A stretch of 15,838 nucleotides of DNA from Oscillospiraceae bacterium (GTDB lineage Bacteria; Bacillota_A; Clostridia; Oscillospirales; WRJC01), in assembly GCA_009782405.1 (NCBI GenBank), contig WRJC01000067.1:1-15838 (forward strand). The letters run 5' to 3'. Of this stretch, positions 9,158-15,838 are shown piece after piece. Numbering within the stretch: position 1 is the first letter of the stretch; each line of letters begins with the position of its first letter. Under the pieces are notes generated by a model, which saw nothing but the letters and a program-made list of their open reading frames with translations, did not search any database and was not told where the DNA came from. Made by a program: the position numbers and the translations under genes.

Positions 9158-10411
9158 ATGGATGAGCCAAGTTATGTGCGGTCGCTTGCACAAAAAGTCT
9201 ACGAAATTTCCGTTTCCGACGAAATGGATCGCCGCAGAAATTTGTGGCGGGACCACAATTCCCTCGTGCTGACGCCGCCGCCCATATACATTCGGGCATA
9301 TGCCGCCGCCGAAATCCCGGAATTATGCGATTTGGAATGCGCCGACCCATCCATGCGCGGGCTCGAAAGGCATTTCAAAGATATTTTGTACAGATATTCG
9401 CTCGGCGACGACAGCATATTTGAGCCGTGGCATGCGGTGCGCGCCTCTTTTGTCACCCCGGAGGGGGGTTTATGGGGAATATCCACCCCTGTGACCTACC
9501 CGGAAAACACAAACGGCAAAAAAGGGGCTTTCATCTTCAATCCCCCGATCGTCGAAGATGGGGACATAGCCAAACTGAAAAAACCGTTCCACCGCATAAA
9601 CGAGGCGCAAACTGCCGAAACTTTCGAAAAAACAAGCGAAATACTTAAAGGCGCCATGCCGGTCGTCGTGGATCGCTCGCCTGTATATAGTTTCTGGAGT
9701 GCCGACATATCCACGACTCTCGCATATATGCGCGGAGTGGAGGGCATGATGTGGGACATGGCGGATCGCCCCAAGTGGCTGCACAAGCTTGTTGGATTCA
9801 TGGGAGAGGCGATAGCCGAGGTGCAAGACAGCGCCGAGGCCAAAGGGGATTTCGCGCTGCATTGCCAAGAAAACCAAGCCATGCCCTACGCCCGCGAACT
9901 CCCCGCTCCGTCAGCCGACGCCGCTCCGGTCGATCGGGGCAAACTTTGGACTTTCTGCGCTTCGCAGGAAACCGCGACCGTTTCCCCGGCGATGTGGGAG
10001 GAGTTCATATTGAACTACCAAAAACCCACATACGAAAAATACGGGCTTTTGTCCTATGGATGCTGCGAAGACATGACGCGCAAATTCCCGATACTCAAGC
10101 GCGAGATGAAAAATCTGCGCAGGGTGGCAGTCACGCCGTGGGCCGACCTGCGTTCATGTTCCGAACAGCTTGGCAGCGGCTATGTGATGTCGTGGCGGCC
10201 TTCGCCCACCGACATGGTGGCGATGGGTTTTGATGCGGGGCGCGCGAAAAAAGCGGTGCGCGAGGCGTTTCGCATAGCGCGCGAAAACAAAAACCACATA
10301 GACGTCACGCTGAAAGATGTGGAAACAGTTTCGGGAAAGCTCGATTCCGTCAAAAATTTCGTCAAAGCCGTTCGCGAAGTCATCGACGAAGGCGAATGGA
10401 ACTGGCGATGA
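9158..10411 (+). CDS. Uroporphyrinogen-decarboxylase-fold protein of unknown function
   Basis: The 417-residue protein resembles the URO-D/cobalamin-dependent methyltransferase-A superfamily (TIM barrel), in a subgroup of uncharacterised proteins rather than heme-pathway HemE. Visible candidate metal ligands are His235-Cys236 (in FALHCQENQ) and Cys302-Cys303-Glu304 (in SYGCCEDM); in the MtaA/MtbA relatives, His/Cys residues bind zinc that activates a thiol. PWADLRSCSEQLGSGYVMS at 327-345 and the WRPSPTDM that follows also recall this subgroup. There is no corrinoid protein or methyltransferase partner here. No signal peptide is present. The ATG follows AAGGAAGG with good spacing. It is the first gene of a three-gene rightward operon with a NagB-like enzyme and an amidohydrolase, which points to sugar catabolism rather than heme synthesis. 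The reaction is unknown. Confidence 0.72.
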   Translation: MDEPSYVRSLAQKVYEISVSDEMDRRRNLWRDHNSLVLTPPPIYIRAYAAAEIPELCDLECADPSMRGLERHFKDILYRYSLGDDSIFEPWHAVRASFVTPEGGLWGISTPVTYPENTNGKKGAFIFNPPIVEDGDIAKLKKPFHRINEAQTAETFEKTSEILKGAMPVVVDRSPVYSFWSADISTTLAYMRGVEGMMWDMADRPKWLHKLVGFMGEAIAEVQDSAEAKGDFALHCQENQAMPYARELPAPSADAAPVDRGKLWTFCASQETATVSPAMWEEFILNYQKPTYEKYGLLSYGCCEDMTRKFPILKREMKNLRRVAVTPWADLRSCSEQLGSGYVMSWRPSPTDMVAMGFDAGRAKKAVREAFRIARENKNHIDVTLKDVETVSGKLDSVKNFVKAVREVIDEGEWNWR

Positions 10412-10442
10412 ACAAAACAGAAAGGATAAAAAGGACAAGAAA

Positions 10443-11195
10443 ATGAAAACAGTATTGTGCGAAAACGACAAGATATTGGGCCGGAAAGCGGCGGCGCATA
10501 TTTCGGATTTGCTCAGCCGGGCCATCAAAGAAAAAGGATGCGCGCGTGCGGTATTTTCGACGGGGGCTTCGCAATTTGCGATGTTCGAGGCGCTTGTCAG
10601 CCTTGATGTGGACTGGTCGAAAGTGGAGTTTTTCCATCTTGACGAATACATCGGCATACCGCAGACGCACCCTGCAAGCTTCATAAAATACCTGAAAGAG
10701 CGCTTCATCGACAAACTCAAAACCAACCTGAAAGAGGTCAACTTTGTGGATGCGTCCGTTGGCGCGGAAAAAATCATCGCAAAGCTCGCGGAAAAAATAA
10801 AGGGCGAACCTGTCGATTTGGGGGTCATCGGAATCGGCGAAAACGCGCACATCGCTTTCAACGACCCTCCCGCCGATTTTGAATGCGATGGGGCATACAA
10901 GATCGTCAGGCTCGATGAAGCCTGCCGAAAACAGCAGCTCGGGGAAGGCTGGTTTGAAACGCTTGACGACGTGCCCAAAGAGGCCATTTCCATGACGGTC
11001 AGGCAAATAATGAAATGCGGGAGCATCATATCCGCCGTGCCCTACAAAGTCAAGGCCAAGGCGATCCGCGACACGCTCGCTTCCAAAGAAACCACGAACA
11101 TGATCCCTGCGACCATTTTAAAAACCCACCCGGACTGGACGCTGTACATAGACAAAGACAGCGCGTCGATGGCCGATTTGCAAAATTGCGTTTAA
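10443..11195 (+). CDS. NagB-like sugar-phosphate isomerase/deaminase
   Basis: The 250-residue protein belongs to the glucosamine-6-phosphate deaminase/6-phosphogluconolactonase fold. Motifs follow the NagB order: a phosphate-binding STGAS at 39-43, the catalytic-loop LDEY at 66-69, GIGENAHIAFNDPP at 130-143, and a Lys-rich segment (YKVKAKAI) near 201-208. Relative to E. coli NagB (D141, H143, E148), the His is kept (His136), the first Asp is Asn134 and the Glu is Asp141. The glycine normally before the His is Ala135. An Asn at the first position is common in the family, but the Glu-to-Asp and Gly-to-Ala changes leave true deaminase activity open. EACRKQQLGEGWF at 159-171 marks a subgroup often annotated as NagB without proof. 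The start has AAGGA seven bases upstream. It begins 31 bp after the URO-D-like gene. Confidence 0.8.
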   Translation: MKTVLCENDKILGRKAAAHISDLLSRAIKEKGCARAVFSTGASQFAMFEALVSLDVDWSKVEFFHLDEYIGIPQTHPASFIKYLKERFIDKLKTNLKEVNFVDASVGAEKIIAKLAEKIKGEPVDLGVIGIGENAHIAFNDPPADFECDGAYKIVRLDEACRKQQLGEGWFETLDDVPKEAISMTVRQIMKCGSIISAVPYKVKAKAIRDTLASKETTNMIPATILKTHPDWTLYIDKDSASMADLQNCV

Positions 11196-11225
11196 ATCCA
11201 CATTTTTTGTCAGGAGGAAATTGCT

Positions 11226-12269
11226 ATGCCAAAACCGGTTTACAACCACATAGACGAATCGCTTTGCCCCCATGCCCCGGATGCCATAGAGCGGGAATTT
11301 GCGGAAAACGGATTTGCCAAAGGCTGGGCGATGCACTGCAAGCCCGTCCCGGACTATTATTTCGATTCGCACATCCATTACAGCGGGAAAAAGGAAGACA
11401 TATCGGGCGAACTGAAATTTTTGGCCGAAACCTTGGAAAATTTCGGGATCATGAGGCTGCTCGTGATTTTTCAGCTCTACGGCAAAAAATGGGACAGCGC
11501 AATGATAACGGAAAACATAATGGACAGTTTCCCATATTTCTCCACGGAGGAAATAAAGGCGAAGCTGGGCGGCTTTTTTGGCGGCAGCGACAGATATTAC
11601 TGGTCCGCCTATTTAAACTACCGGTCGCCCGAAAAAGAACTGGTCGACGCCGCTGCCGAAATGGGCGCGCGCTGCATCAAACTCCACAACGCGCCGATAA
11701 TCGAAGACAACGCCCCCTTTGACTTATGGCTCTCAGATGATTGGCAAAAAACCTTTGGCGCAATCGCGAAACACAAGCTCCCAATTCTGTGGCACGTCAC
11801 CCAAAGGCTCCCAAGCTCCATATATACCGGGGGCAAGCGCAACGTGTATTGGGAAAACGGCTGGAAAAAAGGGGTGACATATTCCAACGAAGATTTGCTC
11901 CGGGCGTTTTTGGACTGCTGCCGTCGTCACCCGGGAATAGATTTCATCGGGGCGCACCAGCTGCATATCGGCTGGGAACGCTTGGACGAACTTTTTTGCG
12001 CATTTCCCAACTTGTACGTAGATACCACGATCGGCTGCCAGCTCAGGATGTACGACGATTTTTACCCGCACGACAAAGAATACCTGCGCTCCGTGTTTAT
12101 CCGCTGGGCCGACCGCATATTGTTCGGCACGGACAGTTTCGGGAAATACAACGAACTCAACTACACGCAGCACCTTCGCTTCATCACCGCGCTCGATTTG
12201 CCGCAAAATGTCTTGGATGCCGTATGCCACGGCAACTTGGAGCGGCTTTGCGGCATATCGCCGCTATGA
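11226..12269 (+). CDS. Amidohydrolase-family metal-dependent hydrolase (possible sugar lactonase)
   Basis: The 347-residue protein fits the TIM-barrel amidohydrolase family 2 group. Expected metal and catalytic positions are present: DSHIH at 47-51 (His-x-His of strand 1), IKLHN at 151-155, LWHVTQR with His190, GAHQLHIG with His244/His247, and FGTDSF with Asp303 on the last strand. Family members include decarboxylases of the ACMSD type and sugar lactonases such as L-fuconolactonase; the GH95 neighbour makes a lactonase attractive, but that is inference. A strong ribosome binding site AGGAGG lies before the ATG. It is the third gene of the operon, 30 bp after the NagB-like gene. Its stop overlaps the 3' end of the oppositely oriented 712-residue gene by 6 bp, leaving no room for an intergenic terminator. 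Confidence 0.8.
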   Translation: MPKPVYNHIDESLCPHAPDAIEREFAENGFAKGWAMHCKPVPDYYFDSHIHYSGKKEDISGELKFLAETLENFGIMRLLVIFQLYGKKWDSAMITENIMDSFPYFSTEEIKAKLGGFFGGSDRYYWSAYLNYRSPEKELVDAAAEMGARCIKLHNAPIIEDNAPFDLWLSDDWQKTFGAIAKHKLPILWHVTQRLPSSIYTGGKRNVYWENGWKKGVTYSNEDLLRAFLDCCRRHPGIDFIGAHQLHIGWERLDELFCAFPNLYVDTTIGCQLRMYDDFYPHDKEYLRSVFIRWADRILFGTDSFGKYNELNYTQHLRFITALDLPQNVLDAVCHGNLERLCGISPL

Positions 12270-14402
12270 CAGGCCATTTTCCGCCCAATCCAAGTTTATC
12301 AGCTTTTCGCGCAAATTTTGCATGGTATAGAAGTAATGGTTGCTCGCCTCGAAACCGATTCGCGAATCCATTTGCCGAAGCTCGATGAGCCGCAGCACGT
12401 TTTCCTTTTCTTTTTTGACCGCCTCCGCCATTTTGGGGCGGTCATTTGCGTTTCGCGAGCGGACAAACCCGATATGGTTGCATGCGCTTTTCATATGGCA
12501 CAGCGCGGCTTCGGCGATTGTGGCCATGTCGCAAAGCAATTTGTTTTCCGGGTTTTCTATCTCATCGAATTTTTTTAAGGCTTCTTCCATTCCATTTGCC
12601 ACCTTTTGCATTTGGGTTTCATATATTTCTGCAGGATATATCGACCGCCAGGAATCTATGTCGTCGTAGGGGAAGCCTATCATCGTGGCGCCGTATCCGG
12701 TTTTTTGCATGTAAAAGGGGGCGGAAACGCCGAAATTTTGCGGAGCTACGTATGCTGTGGCTATGTGGAAGGGAAATTCGGCGAATGCGCCGCTGAATGT
12801 TTTTTGCGCTTCATATACTTTTTGCCCGAGGTCTGCGCCGAATATGCCGTCCAAAAACTCAGACACCCCTTTTTTGGGATTTTTGTTTAAATAATCCGCG
12901 AACTGCATGTTTATCGAAGGATAACCCCCCAAAGTCCAGCAGAGCTGAAAGTTTTTTATGTTTTGCCCATGCAGGTTCTTTACGTGCTTTTCTATCAAAT
13001 CAAGCGCGGGGATATATGGGAGCGTCGAAAGTTCCCAGGTGCAGTTTATCTGCACTTTCGCGGAAGTCCCGAGCCCGAGACGCGCCGCGCATTCCCAATT
13101 CGATTTCGATTTTTCCCCGGGGCCCGGTTTTGATATTGTATAGTCGAGCACAGATCCGGGTATCCCACCGACATTTGTGGACAGCCCTTCCTCGCTGGTG
13201 CACTGCAATATTTGGTTTTCGGCCAAAAGGCCTATCGCCTCTTTTGCCCAATCGTCGCCCCAAGCCCAAGTCCACGAGATAGCTTTTGCCGACGGGTCGG
13301 CGTCGTGGGCCCCTTTGGCGAGGATGTTGTTGACTTCGGCCACCACTTCGGCCGGCCTGCGTTTTTTGCAGCTTTCGCAGCTCATTTTTTCCCGGCTTGT
13401 CCGCGAATAACAATTTGTCAGGTTTTCCGACATGGTTATCGCGATGAAGCCCGCAAGCCCTTTCGCCTCCGTGAAAACTTCCTTCATGGCTCCATACAGA
13501 TAATTTTGCACTTCGGGCTGCGAGGTGCACATGGCAAATGTGTCGTATTCCGGTTCTCCTTTTAGGTGCGGATATTTTTCGAAAAATTCTTCCGGCATGG
13601 CTCTGGGCTCGTTCATGTACAGATACACGCCTATGCCGTATTTCGCCGCGCGCGTTATCAATTTATTCAGGTTGGCAATCCTCTTCTTTTTGTCCTTGGA
13701 CAGCTCCGGGTCAAAGGCGAATTCGGCGAGATGGTAGAGTATCCCCTGAAGCCATACGCCGTTCACCCCTGCTTTGGCATACCGGCTCAAAAGTTCGTCC
13801 GGGTAAGGGTCAAGTTCTTCGTTTAATAGCGGGTCGCCGTATATCGCGAAGTACGAATACGCGATGCGCAGCCCCTCGGGGCAAACGGCGGCATTGCCGG
13901 AGCCATTTTCGCTTTTCCCATAAAATTCGCCGAGGAAACCAAAGGAATTGTCGGGGCGGGCGCCAATCTTGCCATATCCCGAGATTTTTTGCGTTTCCGT
14001 TTTTTCCGTTTCCGTCAGGGCTCTGTACAGGTTGTCGTCCACCGACGGTTTGAAAGCCCCCATTTTGGCCCACATGAAATCGTCCTCTTTCAGTATGAAA
14101 GCGAGCTCATCCTCGTCGATTTCGAGCAATGCCAAAATCTGCGCGTATGTGGCGATATGCCAATTGTTTCTGATTATGGTCAAATAGCCCCTTTTGAGCC
14201 ATATGGGGTCTGCCTTTGTATTCGGATCCAATCCAAGTTCTTTTGCCGACTGTTCAAGCTGGCTTTGGGTGCATTCCAATGCGGCGGCTATGTTTTTTTT
14301 CGGCACAATCCCCCAGTTTCGCCATATGACAGCTTGGAAGTTCGCCGGGAACCAAACGGGCGCCAATGCCTTTTTTTTCGATTCGGGCTGAAGTTTAGCC
14401 AT
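12264..14402 (-). CDS. Uncharacterised 712-residue TIM-barrel glycosidase-like protein with duplicated helical N-terminal module
   Basis: I recognise this as belonging to a group of hypothetical, glycoside-hydrolase-like proteins from polysaccharide-degrading bacteria, not as a named enzyme. Residues about 22-60 and 73-112 form two copies of a helical unit: Arg-Asn, Trp, then an Ile-rich helix and a Leu-anchored second helix (Trp30 aligns with Trp81). The unit looks like a helix-turn-helix. Residues about 175-500 have alternating strand/helix character of a TIM barrel: LLSRYAKAGVNGVWLQG at 204-220, YGIGVYLYMNEPRAMP at 255-270, and TMSEN at 323-327, a possible acidic catalytic end. SCESC at 341-345 recalls CxxC motifs seen in DUF4838-type proteins and could bind metal. 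There is no signal peptide. The ATG follows AGAAGGG and a good promoter. Its substrate is unknown. Confidence 0.8.
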   Translation of the reverse strand: MAKLQPESKKKALAPVWFPANFQAVIWRNWGIVPKKNIAAALECTQSQLEQSAKELGLDPNTKADPIWLKRGYLTIIRNNWHIATYAQILALLEIDEDELAFILKEDDFMWAKMGAFKPSVDDNLYRALTETEKTETQKISGYGKIGARPDNSFGFLGEFYGKSENGSGNAAVCPEGLRIAYSYFAIYGDPLLNEELDPYPDELLSRYAKAGVNGVWLQGILYHLAEFAFDPELSKDKKKRIANLNKLITRAAKYGIGVYLYMNEPRAMPEEFFEKYPHLKGEPEYDTFAMCTSQPEVQNYLYGAMKEVFTEAKGLAGFIAITMSENLTNCYSRTSREKMSCESCKKRRPAEVVAEVNNILAKGAHDADPSAKAISWTWAWGDDWAKEAIGLLAENQILQCTSEEGLSTNVGGIPGSVLDYTISKPGPGEKSKSNWECAARLGLGTSAKVQINCTWELSTLPYIPALDLIEKHVKNLHGQNIKNFQLCWTLGGYPSINMQFADYLNKNPKKGVSEFLDGIFGADLGQKVYEAQKTFSGAFAEFPFHIATAYVAPQNFGVSAPFYMQKTGYGATMIGFPYDDIDSWRSIYPAEIYETQMQKVANGMEEALKKFDEIENPENKLLCDMATIAEAALCHMKSACNHIGFVRSRNANDRPKMAEAVKKEKENVLRLIELRQMDSRIGFEASNHYFYTMQNLREKLINLDWAENGLS

Positions 14403-14434
14403 GTTATATCCCTTCTTTCTGCATTTTGGAAAAT

Positions 14435-14463
14435 ATTATAGCGCAAAAAAGGCGAAAAGTCAA
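14435..14463 (-). promoter_or_regulatory. Sigma-A-type promoter of the 712-residue gene
   Basis: On the minus strand, TTGACT (14458-14463) and a perfect TATAAT (14435-14440) are 17 bp apart, about 33 bp upstream of the ATG at 14400-14402. The gene thus has its own promoter and does not depend on readthrough from the SDR gene. The rest of the gap (14464-14593) holds no reading frame or terminator that I can support. Confidence 0.85.
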
Positions 14464-14593
14464 GAAATATAAATTTATCCGAAAAATCCACATAATCGGC
14501 AGGGACGCATCGGTTCATTTGGTACCGCCGCTGATTGTCCCGCGCACATTCAACCCTTCGGAAGGACTTTTTGCGTCGCTTTGGAAAAAGATT

Positions 14594-15616
14594 TCATAGG
14601 CAATATCTGCGTAAGACTTCAATCGACAAATCGATATTATATCGCTCTGAAACAAATGCGCTGTACAAATCGACAAGTGTTTTTTTAGGGCGAATAATAC
14701 GCTGTACCCCTTTAGCCACGAAAGACCCTATCCAAAGAATTGGAAAAGGAATTCGGACAACTATTTTTAAATCAGAGCGTTCGGATAAAAGGATTCGAGT
14801 CAGTTCTCCGCGTGTAGGCGGGTTAGGTTCCAAAAGGTTCAATACATGAGGCAGCAAATCAAAATCTTCCACATAGCTTGAAAGAATCTTAGCTGCGGTA
14901 TCCACTTTACATACATTCATCCGATCTTCCTTGTTTCCAACCATTACAAAAACAATACCTATTTTTCTGCCAAGTCGGCCAGGTGCTTTATAAGCATTAT
15001 AATCGACGATAGGCCCCGGTCGAATCAAGCGAAGGGTTATTCCTAAGCTTTCACATAATTTTTTCGCCAAAATTTCGGATTCCGCTTTTCCCCATGCATA
15101 CGGCCCGCGGCTTTCATGGTTTTTGAATATAGGGGTATTTTCGTCTATCGGACAACCGGTTTTCGCACTGCTTTCCAATACTGCGATGCTACTGATTTGA
15201 ATTAATTTTTTAATGTCATTTTTCGCCATTGCCAACAATAAATTTTGCGTTGCATTTATTGAATTTTTTATATGCGCTTCTTTTCCGCCGGAGGTTGCTG
15301 CAGCGCAGTGGACGACAGTTTCCACATCTTCCAAAAGAGCTGATGGAATCGAATCGCCAAGATCTGCTTCGAAATATTCTACTCCCGAAATACAATTCGC
15401 CGCAGGAGGAATTTTACGAGTCGGTATCCGAACGGACCAACCCCTTTTTTTTAATTCTGCCGCTGTTTTTTTCCCCAGTATACCTGTACCACCCGTGACT
15501 AAAATGCGTCCATGTGCAATTTCCGTTTTAGATTCAACCTTTTCGGGCCGATTCAATGCTTTTTGTTCGAGAAGATTTTTTTTTTCTTTTTTTCCATTTG
15601 AACATTGATCCATCAT
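14594..15616 (-). CDS. Extended short-chain dehydrogenase/NAD-dependent epimerase-dehydratase
   Basis: The 340-residue protein has the extended-SDR signatures: nucleotide-binding TGGTGILG at 41-48, Asp85 in EADLGD, Ser142-Ser143 in QISSIAV, the catalytic YAWGK at 173-177 and RPGPIV at 199-204. Such enzymes act on nucleotide sugars or on sterol-like alcohols; the C-terminal hydrophobic segment (about 286-302) resembles the 3-beta-HSD-like branch. Substrate is not predictable. A 35-residue Lys/Glu-rich N-terminal extension precedes the Rossmann fold and is unusual. The protein stops soon after ERYNIDLSIEVLRR, where relatives often continue for another 10-20 residues, so mild truncation is possible. 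The gene is clearly more AT-rich than its neighbours, suggesting a different origin. Two adjacent ATGs (15614-15616 and 15611-15613) lie 5 and 8 bases after AAAGGAG; either could be the start. Confidence 0.85.
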   Translation of the reverse strand: MMDQCSNGKKEKKNLLEQKALNRPEKVESKTEIAHGRILVTGGTGILGKKTAAELKKRGWSVRIPTRKIPPAANCISGVEYFEADLGDSIPSALLEDVETVVHCAAATSGGKEAHIKNSINATQNLLLAMAKNDIKKLIQISSIAVLESSAKTGCPIDENTPIFKNHESRGPYAWGKAESEILAKKLCESLGITLRLIRPGPIVDYNAYKAPGRLGRKIGIVFVMVGNKEDRMNVCKVDTAAKILSSYVEDFDLLPHVLNLLEPNPPTRGELTRILLSERSDLKIVVRIPFPILWIGSFVAKGVQRIIRPKKTLVDLYSAFVSERYNIDLSIEVLRRYCL

Positions 15617-15649
15617 TTCAGCTCCTTTTCATGTTCTTTTCCAATCATA

Positions 15650-15677
15650 ATAATATGCCAAGCAAATTAATTTTCAA
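15650..15677 (-). promoter_or_regulatory. Candidate promoter of the SDR gene
   Basis: On the minus strand, TTGAAA (15672-15677) and TATTAT (15650-15655) are 16 bp apart, about 35 bp upstream of the start codon. The surroundings are AT-rich, so chance matches are more likely here than elsewhere. Confidence 0.5.
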
Positions 15678-15726
15678 TTATGTTTGCCCGAAAATCTTGA
15701 TAATCGATAGGTATAAGGCTAGTACA

Positions 15727-15756
15727 ATGACACAACTGTAAAAATAGAGATACAAT
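15727..15756 (+). promoter_or_regulatory. Candidate rightward promoter for the gene at the right edge
   Basis: ATGACA (15727-15732) and TACAAT (15751-15756) are 18 bp apart, each one mismatch from consensus. They sit about 32 bp before an ATG with a strong GGAGGAG ribosome binding site. Confidence 0.45.
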
Positions 15757-15788
15757 AAACACCAAAGCGAAAGCGGAGGAGTTAATCA

Positions 15789-15803
15789 ATGAAAAGGAAA
15801 TAA
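15789..15803 (+). other. Four-codon mini-ORF with strong ribosome binding site, in frame with the next ATG
   Basis: GGAGGAG lies seven bases before an ATG that is followed by only three codons and TAA (MKRK). After the stop, the same frame continues through three codons to the ATG at 15813. The best ribosome binding site in the area therefore serves a tiny peptide. It may be a leader that couples translation to the next gene, or the stop may be a point mutation in what was the true start of that gene. Confidence 0.4.
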
Positions 15804-15812
15804 GTTATCGCA

Positions 15813-15838
15813 ATGACAGAAGCGCAGCGAAAATATGC
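15813..15838 (+). CDS. Start of a small rightward gene cut by the window edge
   Basis: Only eight codons plus two bases are visible, beginning MTEAQRKY. This opening resembles that of short ribbon-helix-helix-type or hypothetical proteins common in Clostridia plasmids and integrative elements, but eight residues cannot establish that. An AAGGAA lies 13 bases upstream, rather far for a ribosome binding site. The gene probably relies on the stronger signal before the in-frame mini-ORF at 15789. Confidence 0.3.

Noticed and set aside
10317..10442. An extended N-terminus for the NagB-like protein beginning inside the URO-D-like gene.
   Set aside because: The added 42 residues are a Lys/Ser-rich out-of-frame reading of the upstream gene's end; the ATG at 10443 has AAGGA upstream and matches the family start.
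14549..14568. Short hairpin CCTTCGGAAGG followed by a T-run on the plus strand, resembling a terminator.
   Set aside because: The stem is only four or five pairs and no plus-strand gene lies upstream; in the SDR direction there is no T-run after it.

Overview
The window looks like a piece of a Gram-positive, probably gut- or rumen-type Clostridia (Firmicutes) chromosome. The grounds are near-consensus sigma-A promoters with 16-18 bp spacers, purine-rich AAGGAG-type ribosome binding sites, a short-leader lipoprotein of the large Clostridia/Paenibacillus solute-binding type, and cytosolic (leaderless) glycan enzymes. The lineage call is inference. There is no rRNA, tRNA, CRISPR array, transposase or integrase in the window.

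Layout. (1) 1-4270, minus strand: a tight sulfate-activation operon transcribed as CysC-CysQ fusion, CysD, then CysN carrying an eroded APS-kinase domain. A 5'-fragment of a probable GH4-type NAD-dependent glycosidase lies downstream at the window edge. (2) 4500-5144, plus: a cytosolic SGNH/GDSL esterase with its own strong promoter, converging on (3) 5166-8973, minus: a sugar-type solute-binding lipoprotein followed 19 bp later by a leaderless GH95-type alpha-L-fucosidase/galactosidase. (4) 9158-12269, plus, divergent from (3) through a compact two-promoter region: a URO-D-fold protein, a NagB-like sugar-phosphate isomerase/deaminase and a TIM-barrel amidohydrolase. (5) 12264-14402, minus: a 712-residue TIM-barrel-like protein of unknown function with a duplicated helical N-terminal module; its 3' end overlaps the amidohydrolase by 6 bp. 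(6) 14594-15838: an AT-rich stretch with an extended SDR epimerase/dehydratase, a divergent promoter pair, and the first codons of a small rightward gene cut by the window edge.

How the parts may work together. Regions 2-5 read as an uptake and intracellular breakdown locus for a fucose- or L-galactose-containing, possibly acetylated glycan: capture by the lipoprotein, de-esterification, exo-cleavage by GH95, then isomerase/deaminase and lactonase-like steps. No permease, kinase, dehydrogenase or regulator is present, so the pathway is incomplete here. Region 1 makes APS and PAPS and removes PAP; no sulfate transporter, PAPS reductase or sulfotransferase is in view, so assimilation and sulfation cannot be told apart.

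The most unusual points are the rearranged CysN/CysC/CysQ domain architecture (one intact and one degenerate APS-kinase module in one operon) and the uncharacterised URO-D-like / NagB-like / amidohydrolase / 712-residue gene group. Every gap between genes is under 200 bp.
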